Assembly: GCF_014174215.1 (NCBI RefSeq)
Contig: NZ_JABEQL010000001.1
Span: 186,001-250,000 of the forward strand
Source of the DNA: Gluconacetobacter tumulicola
GTDB taxonomy: Bacteria; Pseudomonadota; Alphaproteobacteria; Acetobacterales; Acetobacteraceae
Direction: 5' to 3'
DNA: 64,000 bases
Positions 16,550-26,100 of this stretch are shown in pieces (position 1 is the stretch's first letter; each line of letters opens with the position of its first letter). A program made the translations under genes and the position numbers. The notes below the pieces were generated by a model, which had not been told where the DNA came from, did no database searches, and saw only the letters and a program-made list of their open reading frames with translations.

Positions 16550-17401
16550 CTATCGCAGCGCAAATCCCAGCGCATCCAGCGCCTCACGCAGCCGGTCGCG
16601 TCCGCTCAGCGATTGCGGGCCGGCCACGCGGCGCAACATGACGTCCGACCACGCACGGGACGCCAGCCCCTGCTCGCGCTGAAAGGCCTCGTCAGCCCCG
16701 TCATACCGGCCGATCGCCTCACCCTCACCTGCGCAATCATAGCGTTCGCGATGCAGCACGACCGATTGCGGCAGGCGCGGCTTGATCGCAGCGGGCCGGT
16801 CCGGGTCCGGATGGCCGACGCACATGCCAAAGACCGCCATGCAGCGATCCGGCAGCCCCAATTCGCGCGCCACCTGTTCGGGATGGTTGCGCAGCCCCCC
16901 GATATAGACGATCCCCAGCCCCTGGGCTTCCAGGAAGGCGGCTGCATTCTGCGCCGCCAGCGTCGCATCGACGACGCCCACAAGGAAGGTTTCCAGATAA
17001 TCCAGCCCCTCGGTGGCATGGGCCCGGACCTCACCCATCCGCGCCAGCCGCGACAGGTCGACCAGCCACGCCAGAAACAGCGGGGCCTGCCGAATATGCG
17101 CCTGCCCACCCGCCAGGTCCGCCAGCCGCCCGCGCCGCTCGGCATCCTCGACCGCCACCACGCTCCATACCTGGAGGTTCGATGAGGTCGAAGCCGACTG
17201 GGCAGCCGCCACCGCCCCATCCAGCACACTCTCCGGAACCGGATCGGGCCGATAGGCCCGCACCGAACGATGCGCCATCAGGTGGCGGAGCATCGCTTCG
17301 TCCGGCAGGCCACCGGGCGCCGTTCCCGCACGGTAGCGCGCCGCCCACAGCGCCGCGAGACCGGCGGCGCCAGACCCGGCAGCATCAGACAGCATAGTCA
17401 C
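16550..17401 (-). CDS. NfsA-like nitroreductase family flavoprotein
   Basis: A 283-residue FMN-dependent oxidoreductase. The [38 protein letters not shown] segment binds FMN, and [31 protein letters not shown] is the typical mid-domain of oxygen-insensitive NADPH nitroreductases (NfsA/FRP group). It reduces nitroaromatics, quinones or flavins in the cytoplasm. Its start overlaps the end of the aldehyde dehydrogenase gene by 17 bases, so the two are probably co-transcribed and translationally coupled. Confidence 0.88.
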   Translation of the reverse strand: MTMLSDAAGSGAAGLAALWAARYRAGTAPGGLPDEAMLRHLMAHRSVRAYRPDPVPESVLDGAVAAAQSASTSSNLQVWSVVAVEDAERRGRLADLAGGQAHIRQAPLFLAWLVDLSRLARMGEVRAHATEGLDYLETFLVGVVDATLAAQNAAAFLEAQGLGIVYIGGLRNHPEQVARELGLPDRCMAVFGMCVGHPDPDRPAAIKPRLPQSVVLHRERYDCAGEGEAIGRYDGADEAFQREQGLASRAWSDVMLRRVAGPQSLSGRDRLREALDALGFALR

Positions 17402-18830
17402 GGATCGTCACGAAGCGGGTGTCCAGATAGGCATCCAGCGCCTCGCTGCCGCCTTCCGAACCATAGCCGGAATCGCCGATTCCGCCGAACGGCACTTCCG
17501 GCAGCGCCAGCCCCAGATGATTGACCGTCAGCATCCCGGCCCGCACCTCGTCGCGCAGGCGGGCAGCCGTGGGGGCCGCGCCGGTAAAGGCATAGGCCGC
17601 CAGCCCGTATGGCAGGCGATTGGCCTCGGCCAGCGCCTCGTCCAGCGTATCGAACGGGTTCATCAGCGCCACCGGGCCGAACGGCTCCTCGTTCATGATG
17701 CGCATGTCGGTGCTCAGCTCGGTCAATACCGTCGGCGCGAAGAAATAGCCGGCATTGCCGATCCGCTGCCCGCCGGTCACGATCTTCGCCCCCTTGGCCG
17801 TCGCATCGCCGATCAGGCTTTCCATCGCATCCACCCGCCGGACATTGGCCAGCGGACCCATTTTGGTGTCGGGCTGCAACCCGTCGCCCACCCGAATCTC
17901 CCCGGCCACGGCCGCGAACCGCTCCACGAACCGCCCGAAGACCGGCCGTTCCACCAGAAAACGGGTGGGCGAGACGCAGACCTGCCCCGCATTGCGGAAC
18001 TTCGCCGCCGCCAGCGTCGCCGCCGCATGATCGATATCGGCATCGGCGCAGATAATGGCCGGCCCATGGCCACCCAGTTCCATCGTCGCGCGTTTCATGT
18101 GCGACCCCGCCAGCGCGGCCAGCATCTTGCCCACGACGGTCGAACCCGTGAACGTCACCTTGCGGATCGCCGGATGGGCAATCAGCGTCTCCGAGATCTC
18201 CGACGGCGTGCCATAGACCAGCCCGATCACCCCCGCCGGCACCCCGGCATCGGCAAAGGCCCGGATCAGCGCGGCCGGCGAGGCCGGCGTTTCCTCGGCA
18301 GCCTTGACGATGATCGAACAGCCGGTCGCCAGCGCCGCGCCGACCTTGCGCACCACCTGATTGACCGGGAAATTCCAGGGCGAGAACGCCGCCACCGGCC
18401 CGACCGGGCTGCGGATCACCGCCTGGCTCACACCCACGGCGCGCGACGGGATCAGCCGTCCATAAGCCCGGCGCCCTTCCTCGGCCAGCCAGTCGATCGT
18501 ATCCGCGGCCCCCAGCAATTCCGTCCGCGCCTCGGCCAGCGGCTTGCCCTGTTCCTGGGTCAGGACCGGCGCGATCTCGTCGACGCGCCCCCGCAGTAGC
18601 GTCGCCGCCTGACGCATGATCCGATAGCGCTCGAACACCGACATGCGGCTCCAGAGCGCGAAGCCGCGCTCGGCAGCCGCCACGGCGGCAGCCAGGTCGG
18701 GCTGGCCGGCATGGGCCACGCGCCCGATGACCTGCTCGGTCGCGGGATTGACGACGTCGATAAACCGCCCGTCCCGCGCCGCGGTCCACTGACCGTCGAT
18801 AAACAGCAAGGTATCCGGATAAGACGACAT
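17385..18830 (-). CDS. Succinate-semialdehyde dehydrogenase-type aldehyde dehydrogenase
   Basis: A 481-residue NAD(P)-dependent aldehyde dehydrogenase. The catalytic Glu is in [12 protein letters not shown] and the catalytic Cys in [20 protein letters not shown] and FTGSTVVGK contact the cofactor. It resembles the GabD/AldH group that oxidises semialdehydes to acids. The ATG at 18830 begins [15 protein letters not shown], the normal family start. It follows the kinase gene by 97 bases and overlaps the nitroreductase. A second, more typical GabD lies at 51465-52916. With a kinase and an SDR upstream, the substrate may be a semialdehyde from an amino alcohol or hydroxy-amino acid. Confidence 0.88.
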   Translation of the reverse strand: MSSYPDTLLFIDGQWTAARDGRFIDVVNPATEQVIGRVAHAGQPDLAAAVAAAERGFALWSRMSVFERYRIMRQAATLLRGRVDEIAPVLTQEQGKPLAEARTELLGAADTIDWLAEEGRRAYGRLIPSRAVGVSQAVIRSPVGPVAAFSPWNFPVNQVVRKVGAALATGCSIIVKAAEETPASPAALIRAFADAGVPAGVIGLVYGTPSEISETLIAHPAIRKVTFTGSTVVGKMLAALAGSHMKRATMELGGHGPAIICADADIDHAAATLAAAKFRNAGQVCVSPTRFLVERPVFGRFVERFAAVAGEIRVGDGLQPDTKMGPLANVRRVDAMESLIGDATAKGAKIVTGGQRIGNAGYFFAPTVLTELSTDMRIMNEEPFGPVALMNPFDTLDEALAEANRLPYGLAAYAFTGAAPTAARLRDEVRAGMLTVNHLGLALPEVPFGGIGDSGYGSEGGSEALDAYLDTRFVTIRDYAV

Positions 18831-18927
18831 GTCAGGGGTCCTCCAACAACTGGACGCATTGGAGCGGGAGCTTGCAGCATCCACCCCTGCCGGTCAAAGA
18901 GCCTGCACCGGACACCCCGCCGGCAAC

Positions 18928-20016
18928 CTACCGTCCGGCCCACGCCTCGCGGAGGGCAGCCTGCCCCCGCCCCGGCGACAGGGCCAGCGCCCAGTCCAGC
19001 GCCTGTCCCGCCTGCATGCTGTTGCGGCGGATATAATCGCGATTGTGGGGAAACAGCACGCTGCGCCATTCGGTCAGCAATACGCGCAGGGCCAGCCGCG
19101 CCACGACCAGATCGAACAGCAAGTCGATTTCCGCCGCCTCCGGCACCATCACCGTCGCAAACCCCGCCAGCATCGCCGTCACTCCGGCCAGCGGGTCATG
19201 ACCGCTCCCCATCTGGTACGATGCGGCAACCGCCAGATCATTGATGCGCGGGGCGAACACCGCATCGCCGAAATCGACAATTCCCGCCACCCGCTCGGCA
19301 TCGTCGGCGGCCACCAGCAGGTTCGATCCGTTCAGATCATTATGGATCGGCTGCCGGGGCAACGCATCCACCAGCGGACGCACCCGCCCCCGAAACATGT
19401 CGAGAAACCCCGCCATCGCCCGCCGGCGCGCCGGCTGCGGCACATGGGCCAGCAATCCGCCCAGAGCATCCACCTGAAGCGAATCCCACAGGACGGCCCG
19501 CGCCTGCTGGGGCGGGGCCATGCCCTGCAACGCCCGCGCCATCAGCCCGACCGCCCGCCCCGTACCATGCGCCAGACGGAGCGAGCCGGCACGCCCGCCC
19601 ATCGGCACACCGTCCACCCACCCGACCATACGCGCCATCAACCCTTCCGCGCCCGGCATCGTCAGGACGGCGATGCCATCCCCGCCCAGGGCAGGGACGA
19701 TCCCGGCCAGTCCGATCTCGGTCACCGCTCCGGCCAGACGCTCCATGACGCGCGAGACGAACGCCGCATCCTCTTCCGTCTCGCTCGCGTTCATGATTTT
19801 CAGCATCGTCCGGCGGCCATTCCCGTCGCACAGCAGGAAATTGGCATCGCGCTCCCCCGGCAGGGCCGTCGCGGACACCTCCATGCCATAGACGCTCCGC
19901 GCGATATCGCGCGCCTGCTCCACGCCGACGTCAGGGCGGGCACGGCAGAACTGGGCAAAAGCCCCCTCCAGACCAGGCGGCACCTCATCCGTCCTTGCCG
20001 CCAGGCTTTCAGACAT
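18928..20016 (-). CDS. APH-fold kinase, hydroxylysine-kinase (AGPHD1)-like
   Basis: A 362-residue aminoglycoside-phosphotransferase-fold protein. The ATP-binding half has GERDANFLLCDGNGRRTMLKIMN, and the catalytic loop is IHNDLNGSNLLV followed by GIVDFGDAVFAPRINDLAVA. This GERDxNF / HxDLNxxN / DFGD pattern is the one I know from bacterial relatives of hydroxylysine kinase, not from drug-resistance kinases. It probably phosphorylates the hydroxyl group of a small amino compound. The start overlaps the SDR stop by 8 bases. In the canonical pathway a phospho-lyase would follow, but none is present here. Confidence 0.75.
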   Translation of the reverse strand: MSESLAARTDEVPPGLEGAFAQFCRARPDVGVEQARDIARSVYGMEVSATALPGERDANFLLCDGNGRRTMLKIMNASETEEDAAFVSRVMERLAGAVTEIGLAGIVPALGGDGIAVLTMPGAEGLMARMVGWVDGVPMGGRAGSLRLAHGTGRAVGLMARALQGMAPPQQARAVLWDSLQVDALGGLLAHVPQPARRRAMAGFLDMFRGRVRPLVDALPRQPIHNDLNGSNLLVAADDAERVAGIVDFGDAVFAPRINDLAVAASYQMGSGHDPLAGVTAMLAGFATVMVPEAAEIDLLFDLVVARLALRVLLTEWRSVLFPHNRDYIRRNSMQAGQALDWALALSPGRGQAALREAWAGR

Positions 20017-20749
20017 GCTGGCCGCCATTGATGTGTATCTCGGCCCCGTTGATGTAGGACGAGGCCGAGGAACACAGGAAATAGATCGTCTCGGCAACCT
20101 CGCGCGGCGCCCCCAGCCGTTTCATCGGCACGTCCGACGCCACAAGCTGGTCCGTCCCCGGCGACAGGATCGCGGTCGAGATCTCGCCGGGCGCAATCGC
20201 GTTCACCCGTACGTTCCGCTGCCCCAGCTCATGCGCCATTTCCCGGGTCAGCGCCGCCAGTCCCGCCTTGGACACCGCATAGGCCGCGCCGGCAAAAGGA
20301 TGAACGCGCGATCCCACGATCGAGGTCACATTGACGACCGATCCGGCAGCGGCCTCCAGCTCCGGCGCCAGCGCCCGCACCAGCAGCGCGATCGAGACCA
20401 GGTTGACATTCAGCACGCTGGTCCACACCGACAGGTCGCTGTCCAGCACGCCCAGCCGCCCCCCATCCGGTCCCTTGGGCGAAATGCCGGCATTGTTGAC
20501 CAGCGCATGCAGCCGGCCGTCCGGCAGGCGGGCCCGCACATCCTCCGCCAGCCGCTCGATGCCCGACAGGTCGCTCAGGTCGGCGGTAATATGGCTCATG
20601 CGCGCGGCAGGCCATGCGCAGGCCGGGTCGAATGGCTGCCGGGATACGGTCAGGATGCGCCATCCCCGTTCCTGGAACAGCTTGACCGTCGCATGACCGA
20701 TCCCCCGGCTGGCACCGGTCAAAAGCATGATCGGCTGATGATCCGCCAC
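20009..20749 (-). CDS. Short-chain dehydrogenase/reductase (SDR)
   Basis: A 246-residue classical SDR. The cofactor motif TGASRGIG lies at residues 11-18, NNAGISPKG follows, the catalytic Ser is in NVTSIVGS, and YAVSKAGLAAL carries the catalytic Tyr and Lys. The C-terminal INGAEIHINGGQHV is typical of FabG-like members. It oxidises a hydroxyl group or reduces a ketone with NAD(P)(H). First gene of the minus-strand cluster SDR, kinase, aldehyde dehydrogenase, nitroreductase; its end overlaps the kinase start. Confidence 0.9.
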   Translation of the reverse strand: MADHQPIMLLTGASRGIGHATVKLFQERGWRILTVSRQPFDPACAWPAARMSHITADLSDLSGIERLAEDVRARLPDGRLHALVNNAGISPKGPDGGRLGVLDSDLSVWTSVLNVNLVSIALLVRALAPELEAAAGSVVNVTSIVGSRVHPFAGAAYAVSKAGLAALTREMAHELGQRNVRVNAIAPGEISTAILSPGTDQLVASDVPMKRLGAPREVAETIYFLCSSASSYINGAEIHINGGQHV

Positions 20750-20862
20750 CTTCGTTCCCTCCGCTGATCGCAGAAGCGATCATGAGCCGTCTCCATCCCT
20801 CCGGACAAGGGCCATGGCATGCGGATCGGCACAGGCGTGACCGGGGAGCCGGTCAGCCCCTC

Positions 20863-21873
20863 TCAGGAGGCAGCGATTTCCAGCGCCCGACGGGCCATGG
20901 CCAGCGCCCCCTCACGGCTGGCCGCACCGCAGATAAAGCGTGCCGGATGGGCAAAGACCGTGTCGGCAATCCCCGAGACCTCGGCCAGCGCCCGGCCTTC
21001 CAGCCCGCCCCAGGCCTCCGGCAGCGGCACGCGCTGCCCGAACTCACCGCGCGCCGGCGGCACGGCCTTGACGTTCCACTGCCCCCCACCGGCCGGCGAG
21101 ACGACATAGACGACCGGCAGATCACGCTCGAAAATCACCTTCTCGGCCGGCATGCCGGTCTCCAGCACCAGAATGCGCTTGTCTTCGGCCTGCTCGTATG
21201 CACCCAGCACGCGATCCGTGGCCTTCAGGCTGGCCCGCGCCCGATCGACGACGCCGACCAGATACCGGCCGACGATCGCAGCCGCGTCCGCGAAGGCCGA
21301 CATCTCGCGCTTTCCGGCCTCTTCAACGCCATAACGCTCGGCGGTGTCCCACGGCGCGCCGCAGGTCGACACGATTTCCGCCAGCGACAGCCGGCCCATC
21401 TTCGCCACGCCATTATCGTCCTGATCGACGGGGATGATCAGTGCCTTGTCGACGGCCTGCCAGATGGCGACTTCCATCACCTCCTCCACGGGCTCATCCA
21501 GGATGTTGCGGATCGCCGCCAGGCCGTAATCCTTCCACAGCAGCCCCGCCGCGCTGTACGGCGTGCCGTCCTCACGCTGCGGCTTCTTCTTCATGTGGTG
21601 ATCGTACCGCCCCGCGGCCGGATCGTACACGCCACCGACATCGAACACGATATCCGCGGCCTGGATCTGCCCCGGCACGCGCGAGCGCACGAATGTCAGC
21701 CGGTCGTCCGGCTGCGCGCCCAGAACCCGCACCCGCAGGTCGCCCCGCGGCGCAAGCGCATAATGAAGGATGACGTAACCCAGCGTCTCGTCAGCATGAA
21801 AATTGCCCGAATGGGTCAGCGCCCTGACGGGCGCCGCCTCATGACCGAGACCGATGGGTGTATGTTCCGTCAT
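20863..21873 (-). CDS. MYG1 family protein (DHH-type 3'-5' exonuclease)
   Basis: A 336-residue protein of the MYG1/UPF0160 family. The N-terminal THSGNFHADETLGYVIL and YDHHMKKKPQR motifs are the metal-coordinating DHH-superfamily signatures; later segments AAGLLWKDYG, VDKALIIPVDQDDNG and FAHPARFICGA are conserved family blocks. The eukaryotic homologue is a 3'-5' RNA exonuclease; the bacterial role is not established. The length is normal (about 300-340) and there is no signal peptide. It stands alone, 113 bases from the SDR cluster. Confidence 0.87.
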   Translation of the reverse strand: MTEHTPIGLGHEAAPVRALTHSGNFHADETLGYVILHYALAPRGDLRVRVLGAQPDDRLTFVRSRVPGQIQAADIVFDVGGVYDPAAGRYDHHMKKKPQREDGTPYSAAGLLWKDYGLAAIRNILDEPVEEVMEVAIWQAVDKALIIPVDQDDNGVAKMGRLSLAEIVSTCGAPWDTAERYGVEEAGKREMSAFADAAAIVGRYLVGVVDRARASLKATDRVLGAYEQAEDKRILVLETGMPAEKVIFERDLPVVYVVSPAGGGQWNVKAVPPARGEFGQRVPLPEAWGGLEGRALAEVSGIADTVFAHPARFICGAASREGALAMARRALEIAAS

Positions 21874-22026
21874 ATTCTTAAGGACCTGCCGACATTCAGG
21901 GGGATCGTTTCAAGCGCCCCTCATGCCGTACCGGCCGACGCGACACAACACGCCTTCACCGCGCCACAGGGCTGAACGGGCGGGGTGGATTGACACATAT
22001 ACCCGCCAGACACCTATGCTGGCAGA

Positions 22027-24027
22027 ATGCAGGAAACCAACGAGGATATTCAGCCTGACTATGGCAATGCCGTATCAGGCTGCCCATCCCCGGGCGCGCC
22101 CCCCGCCGAGGCAGGCATACCGGCAACAGACGCGATGATGGCTACCGCCATCGCCAATGCCATCCAGTACGCCACCACGTGCCTCACCCGGGCTCCGGAT
22201 CATCCGGAAGCCTTGCTGCTCATGGGCACGATCCATATGTGGCAGGGAGAGTTCGCACAGGCCGTTCCCTACCTGCAACGCGCCACGACCCTGATGCCCG
22301 GCAATGCAGAAGCCTTCAACACGCTCGGCCTGGCATTGCACAAATCGGGAAGAATAGAGGAAGCGATCCGCAGCTTCTGCAAGGCGATCGACCTGCGGCC
22401 CGACTTCCCCAGCGCGCTGACACGATTGAAACAGGCCCTGGCAGCCCGCAGCCATGACAAGAACGCGATCGAACAATATCGCGCAACACTGGCAGCCGAA
22501 GCCAGCGCCGAGGAGATTGCCCGCCATCGCGCAGCCCTGGTGGCCGATACAACGGATGTGTCCGCCCTCAACGGCCTGGGCAAGGCCTTATGGGCGATCG
22601 GACAGCGCGAGGAGGCCGTCGAACAGTTCCGGACCGCACTGACATACACGCCAGCCTGTGCGGAGACGGCCCGCAATCTGGTCCAGGTTCTGGTCGAACT
22701 CGACCGCATCGAGGACGCGATCACCTGCTATCGCTCCGTTCTCGAACAGGACCCGAGCCTTTATGCCATCCATGCCGGAACAGGAACGCTGCTGCGGAAA
22801 GCCGGACGCCATGCCGAGGCACGGCACCATCTGGAACAGGCCTGCGCGCTGCAGCCGGACGAAGCGCCGGTCCATGCCGCCCTGGCCCTGGTCCTTCAGG
22901 AGCTCGGGCGGATCGATGCCGCGCGCGCTCACCTGCGCCAGGCAATCGCCCTGGCACCGGATGAACCGAATTATTATCTGGGCCTGACACGCCTGACGAA
23001 GCTGACGCCCGATGACCCCGTCCTGCCGGCCATGCTGACGCTTGTCGAGCGTGAAGCCTCATTCGACGAGACCAGGAGAACGAGCCTTCATTTCGCGCTC
23101 GGCAAGGCCCTAGCCGATATCGGTCAACATCGTGCGTCGTTCGACCATCTTCTGAAGGCAAACGCCATCCGGCGCCGCGCCGTTCCCTATGACGAAAGAC
23201 GTGTCGCCACGGCCGCAAAGGCAGTGCGCGCATGCTTTACGTCCGAAGCCCTGCAGGCGACCGCCGGGACCGGGCATCCCTCCTCCCGCCCGGTCTTCAT
23301 CGTCGGCATGCCGAGATCGGGATCGACACTGGTCGAACAGATACTGGCGAGCCATCCGGACGTTTATGGTGCCGGCGAGGTCAGCACATTGGCCGACACG
23401 CTGCAGAACGCGGCCAGACGCTTTCCGGCCTGGGCGCTGGGAACCTCCCTGGCCTGCCTGAGCGAACAGGACCGACACGCCATCGCCGAGGACTATCTGC
23501 ATCGGCTGGACCGGCTGGCGACCGACTGGACGGGCGCCCGTCTCCCCGCCCGCATTTCGAACAAGATGCTGGATAATTTCTTCCATATCGGGGTCATTCG
23601 GCAATTGTGGCCCAATGCGCGCATCATCCACACATTTCGCGATCCGATCGATACGTGCCTGTCCTGTTTCTCGATTGCCTTCGACAATCTGGATTTCACG
23701 TTCGATCTGGGCGAACTCGGCCGCTATCACCGTCAATATCAGGAACAGATGGCGCACTGGCGGCAGGTCCTGCCGGCCGGCGCGATACTGGACGTCCGCT
23801 ACGAAGATATCGTCGCGGATTTCGCGGCCAACGCACGCCGTATCATCGCCTATTGCGGCCTGCCATGGAACGATGCCTGCCTGCGCTTTCACGAAACCCA
23901 ACGCCTGGTAAAGACATCGAGCGCAGCACAGGTCCGCAAACCGCTCTATCGCAATGCCGTGGGGCGTTGGCGCCCCGATGACGAAACATTGCGGCCCCTT
24001 CTGGACGGTCTTGAAGGTCGCCAATGA
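22027..24027 (+). CDS. TPR-repeat sulfotransferase
   Basis: A 666-residue fusion. The N-terminal half (about residues 40-330) is a series of tetratricopeptide repeats, such as ALLLMGTIHMWQGEFAQAVP, AFNTLGLALHKSGRIEEAIR and ALNGLGKALWAIGQREEAVE. From about residue 420 a sulfotransferase domain begins with FIVGMPRSGSTLVEQILASH, the PAPS 5'-phosphosulfate loop, and continues with HTFRDPIDTCLSCF, the 3'-phosphate site. It would transfer sulfate from PAPS to a protein, lipid or glycan held by the repeats. Such fusions are common in Acetobacteraceae and rhizobia, but the targets are mostly unknown. No sulfation genes are adjacent. Confidence 0.85.
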   Translation: MQETNEDIQPDYGNAVSGCPSPGAPPAEAGIPATDAMMATAIANAIQYATTCLTRAPDHPEALLLMGTIHMWQGEFAQAVPYLQRATTLMPGNAEAFNTLGLALHKSGRIEEAIRSFCKAIDLRPDFPSALTRLKQALAARSHDKNAIEQYRATLAAEASAEEIARHRAALVADTTDVSALNGLGKALWAIGQREEAVEQFRTALTYTPACAETARNLVQVLVELDRIEDAITCYRSVLEQDPSLYAIHAGTGTLLRKAGRHAEARHHLEQACALQPDEAPVHAALALVLQELGRIDAARAHLRQAIALAPDEPNYYLGLTRLTKLTPDDPVLPAMLTLVEREASFDETRRTSLHFALGKALADIGQHRASFDHLLKANAIRRRAVPYDERRVATAAKAVRACFTSEALQATAGTGHPSSRPVFIVGMPRSGSTLVEQILASHPDVYGAGEVSTLADTLQNAARRFPAWALGTSLACLSEQDRHAIAEDYLHRLDRLATDWTGARLPARISNKMLDNFFHIGVIRQLWPNARIIHTFRDPIDTCLSCFSIAFDNLDFTFDLGELGRYHRQYQEQMAHWRQVLPAGAILDVRYEDIVADFAANARRIIAYCGLPWNDACLRFHETQRLVKTSSAAQVRKPLYRNAVGRWRPDDETLRPLLDGLEGRQ

Positions 24028-24074
24028 AAGGCCGGCGGGAACCGGAACGCGCCTCCCGACAGACCATGAAAAAA

Positions 24075-24713
24075 TCAGTGAAATTCCTGGCCTGAGAAAA
24101 GCCCGCCTCCCCCTTCGCGCTCCACGACGGCAATATGCCCGTCCGCACGGCACAGAAGCGGTCCAAGGTCGAAACGCGAAAAATCCTGGATGGCAAGCTC
24201 GATTGTCGAACGGTGGCCGTGGCAGATCGCGATAAGCGCAATCATCGCCACGGCCACGCCGCGAACCGCCTGCATGGGGATGGCAGACGGCGGCCCGACA
24301 AGGCGGCGAAACAGGCAGACCATCGCCACACCCAACCCGCCGCCCAGCAGCACCTCGGTGATTGTATGGACCCCGAGCGCAACGCGCGACCAGCCCAGCA
24401 CGCAGGCGATCACGACAGCCGCCCCGACCACGATCGGTGTCCGGACCCGCAGCATGGCCAGTAGGCAGCCATAGACCATCGTGCCCGCCATCGTGTGCCC
24501 GCTGGGACTGTACAGCATCCGGTCCGGTGCCGGGCCGCAGGCTTCCAGCCCCAGTTTCAGGACCAGGGTCAACGCCGCCCCGCCGCACATCACCACCGCC
24601 CAGACCCACGCCAGGCGCCAGAGACGCAGCGACAGAAGGGCGACGAACACCAGCGCCTCGACCGGAAGAAGGACATCCTGATCGGCGAGGTCGGTCAGGA
24701 AACGCGTCAGCAC
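24075..24713 (-). CDS. PAP2-superfamily membrane phosphatase (degenerate motifs)
   Basis: A 212-residue protein with several membrane segments. The PAP2 core is visible: SPSGHTMAGT (motif 2) and SRVALGVHTITEV (motif 3). Two ligands differ from the consensus. Motif 1 reads K-x6-GP instead of K-x6-RP, and motif 3 ends in Glu instead of Asp. It would act on lipid phosphates or pyrophosphates such as undecaprenyl pyrophosphate. It starts with GTG at 24713 and overlaps the end of the NUDIX gene by 7 bases, so the two are coupled. Confidence 0.72.
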   Translation of the reverse strand: MLTRFLTDLADQDVLLPVEALVFVALLSLRLWRLAWVWAVVMCGGAALTLVLKLGLEACGPAPDRMLYSPSGHTMAGTMVYGCLLAMLRVRTPIVVGAAVVIACVLGWSRVALGVHTITEVLLGGGLGVAMVCLFRRLVGPPSAIPMQAVRGVAVAMIALIAICHGHRSTIELAIQDFSRFDLGPLLCRADGHIAVVEREGGGGLFSGQEFH

Positions 24714-25423
24714 TGCGTCGCCACGCCCCTGCGCGCGTCTCGGGCCCGATAGAGATGATAAGACAGCAGCGTCTTGGCATCGCTATGCCCGATGCGCGGA
24801 ATGTCATCCAGTTCGACCACATGCAGCCGGATCGATTCGTGCTCGGCCGCATTTCCGGTCCGCCGTCCGTCCAGCGCCCGCATCGCCGCCTCGCCGATCT
24901 CCAGGTCCACGGCATAGAGCGTGATCGCTTCGTCACAGCCACCGGGTGACAGCCATACCGTCGTCAGCTCCACCATCTGGTCGGCGGATACGGCCAGGTC
25001 GGTACCGACTTCCTCGGCCAGTTCGCGCAGGGCGGTGCTGACCAGCCTCCCGCCCTCCAGCATCCCGGCCGGCAGCGCCAGCAGGTCGGGACAGGCCACG
25101 GGCAGGCGCGGCTCGCGGGTCAGGATGGTCCGCGCCGCATGGCCGAGGCAATGCAGCACCACCAGGACCGAGACCGAATCCCCACGCAACAGCGCGGCGC
25201 CCGGCACCTTCCGCCCGTCATGCCACGCATCGGCATCGACCAGGATGAACCCCACCCGCGCCCCGAAAAAGACCACATCCCGCACCACGACGCGGCGCAG
25301 GTCGAAGCGCGCGGCGGCCTGCTCCAGCCAGCGGCGGAAATGCGGCGCCGCCCGTACGTCGGACCACCGATCCTCCGGCACACCGGCCGAGAATACGATC
25401 GGGATGTGATCGACCGGCACCAT
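24707..25423 (-). CDS. NUDIX hydrolase domain protein with a degenerate Nudix box
   Basis: A 238-residue protein. The ADP-ribose-pyrophosphatase-like segment PDLLALPAGMLEGGRLVSTALRELAEEVG lies at residues 112-140. The REL-AEEVG half of the Nudix box is intact, but the expected Glu after G-x5 is Arg126 and the spacer is one residue short, so metal binding may be altered. Upstream residues hold a long N-terminal domain (VVVRDVVFFGARVGFILVDADAW). It would hydrolyse a nucleoside diphosphate-linked compound if active. It is coupled to the PAP2 gene downstream. The ATG at 25423 was chosen; the longer frame upstream is antisense noise. Confidence 0.72.
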   Translation of the reverse strand: MVPVDHIPIVFSAGVPEDRWSDVRAAPHFRRWLEQAAARFDLRRVVVRDVVFFGARVGFILVDADAWHDGRKVPGAALLRGDSVSVLVVLHCLGHAARTILTREPRLPVACPDLLALPAGMLEGGRLVSTALRELAEEVGTDLAVSADQMVELTTVWLSPGGCDEAITLYAVDLEIGEAAMRALDGRRTGNAAEHESIRLHVVELDDIPRIGHSDAKTLLSYHLYRARDARRGVATQC

Positions 25424-25566
25424 GCGGCTGCCTCCTCCGGAACGGGTCGCGACGTTGCGTGCGCCTGCCTGCCGGAAACCGATTCGTCCGACCGTCTTCC
25501 CCGACTTCGCCCACAGGATTGTCCCCATTTCTGTGGATAAATCCAGAGGGCGGTCCGGATCGCGGG

Positions 25567-25899
25567 CTACTCGCACTCCAGCCGATGTTCGACCTCGCGC
25601 CAGAGATGCACGTAGCGCTGCGTATCGAACCGGGGCTTGATGAACATGCGCCGGACCGCGTCGATGCCGGTGGGCGTGAAATAGGCGCGCGGCGGCGCCT
25701 CGCCGGCAGCCACCCGCAACAGGCCGCGCGCGACCAGATCGCGGATCGACGCGGGAATACGCGGCTGGCCCACCTGCGGCCCGCTTTTCCATGTCGGCAG
25801 GATGATGCCCTCCGACAGCGAGGGATTGCTGCCGGAATAGGTCCCGAAAGACCAGCGAATGAACCGCTCCTCGGAACGGGTCAGGCCTGTATCGACCAT
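25567..25899 (-). CDS. Small winged-helix-like protein of unknown function
   Basis: A 110-residue protein starting MVDTGLTRSEERFIRWSFGT. The middle, IPASIRDLVARGLLRVAAGE followed by PPRAYFTPTGIDAVRRMF, looks like the recognition helix, wing and final helix of a winged helix domain in which a TPTG turn precedes the last helix. It may be a small DNA-binding protein, but I do not recognise the family. It lies upstream of the NUDIX gene on the same strand with a 143-base gap. The coding frame ends here; its apparent 400-residue extension upstream is antisense to the MFS gene. Confidence 0.55.
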   Translation of the reverse strand: MVDTGLTRSEERFIRWSFGTYSGSNPSLSEGIILPTWKSGPQVGQPRIPASIRDLVARGLLRVAAGEAPPRAYFTPTGIDAVRRMFIKPRFDTQRYVHLWREVEHRLECE

Positions 25900-26100
25900 T
25901 GGGATGCACTCGCGTTCTTGTTTTTTTATATGCTTGCACCGGCCGCCTTTTTGACAGGCCGGACCCCAGTTTCGAGGTCTATATGACCCAAACGCAAGAC
26001 ATTCTTTTCCAAATGATGCGCAAACCCTGCTCTTGACAAAGCATATGGAACGCAGGCCGTCTGCCCGCCCCATCAACGCCCCAGCGAACCAAGCCCCGTC

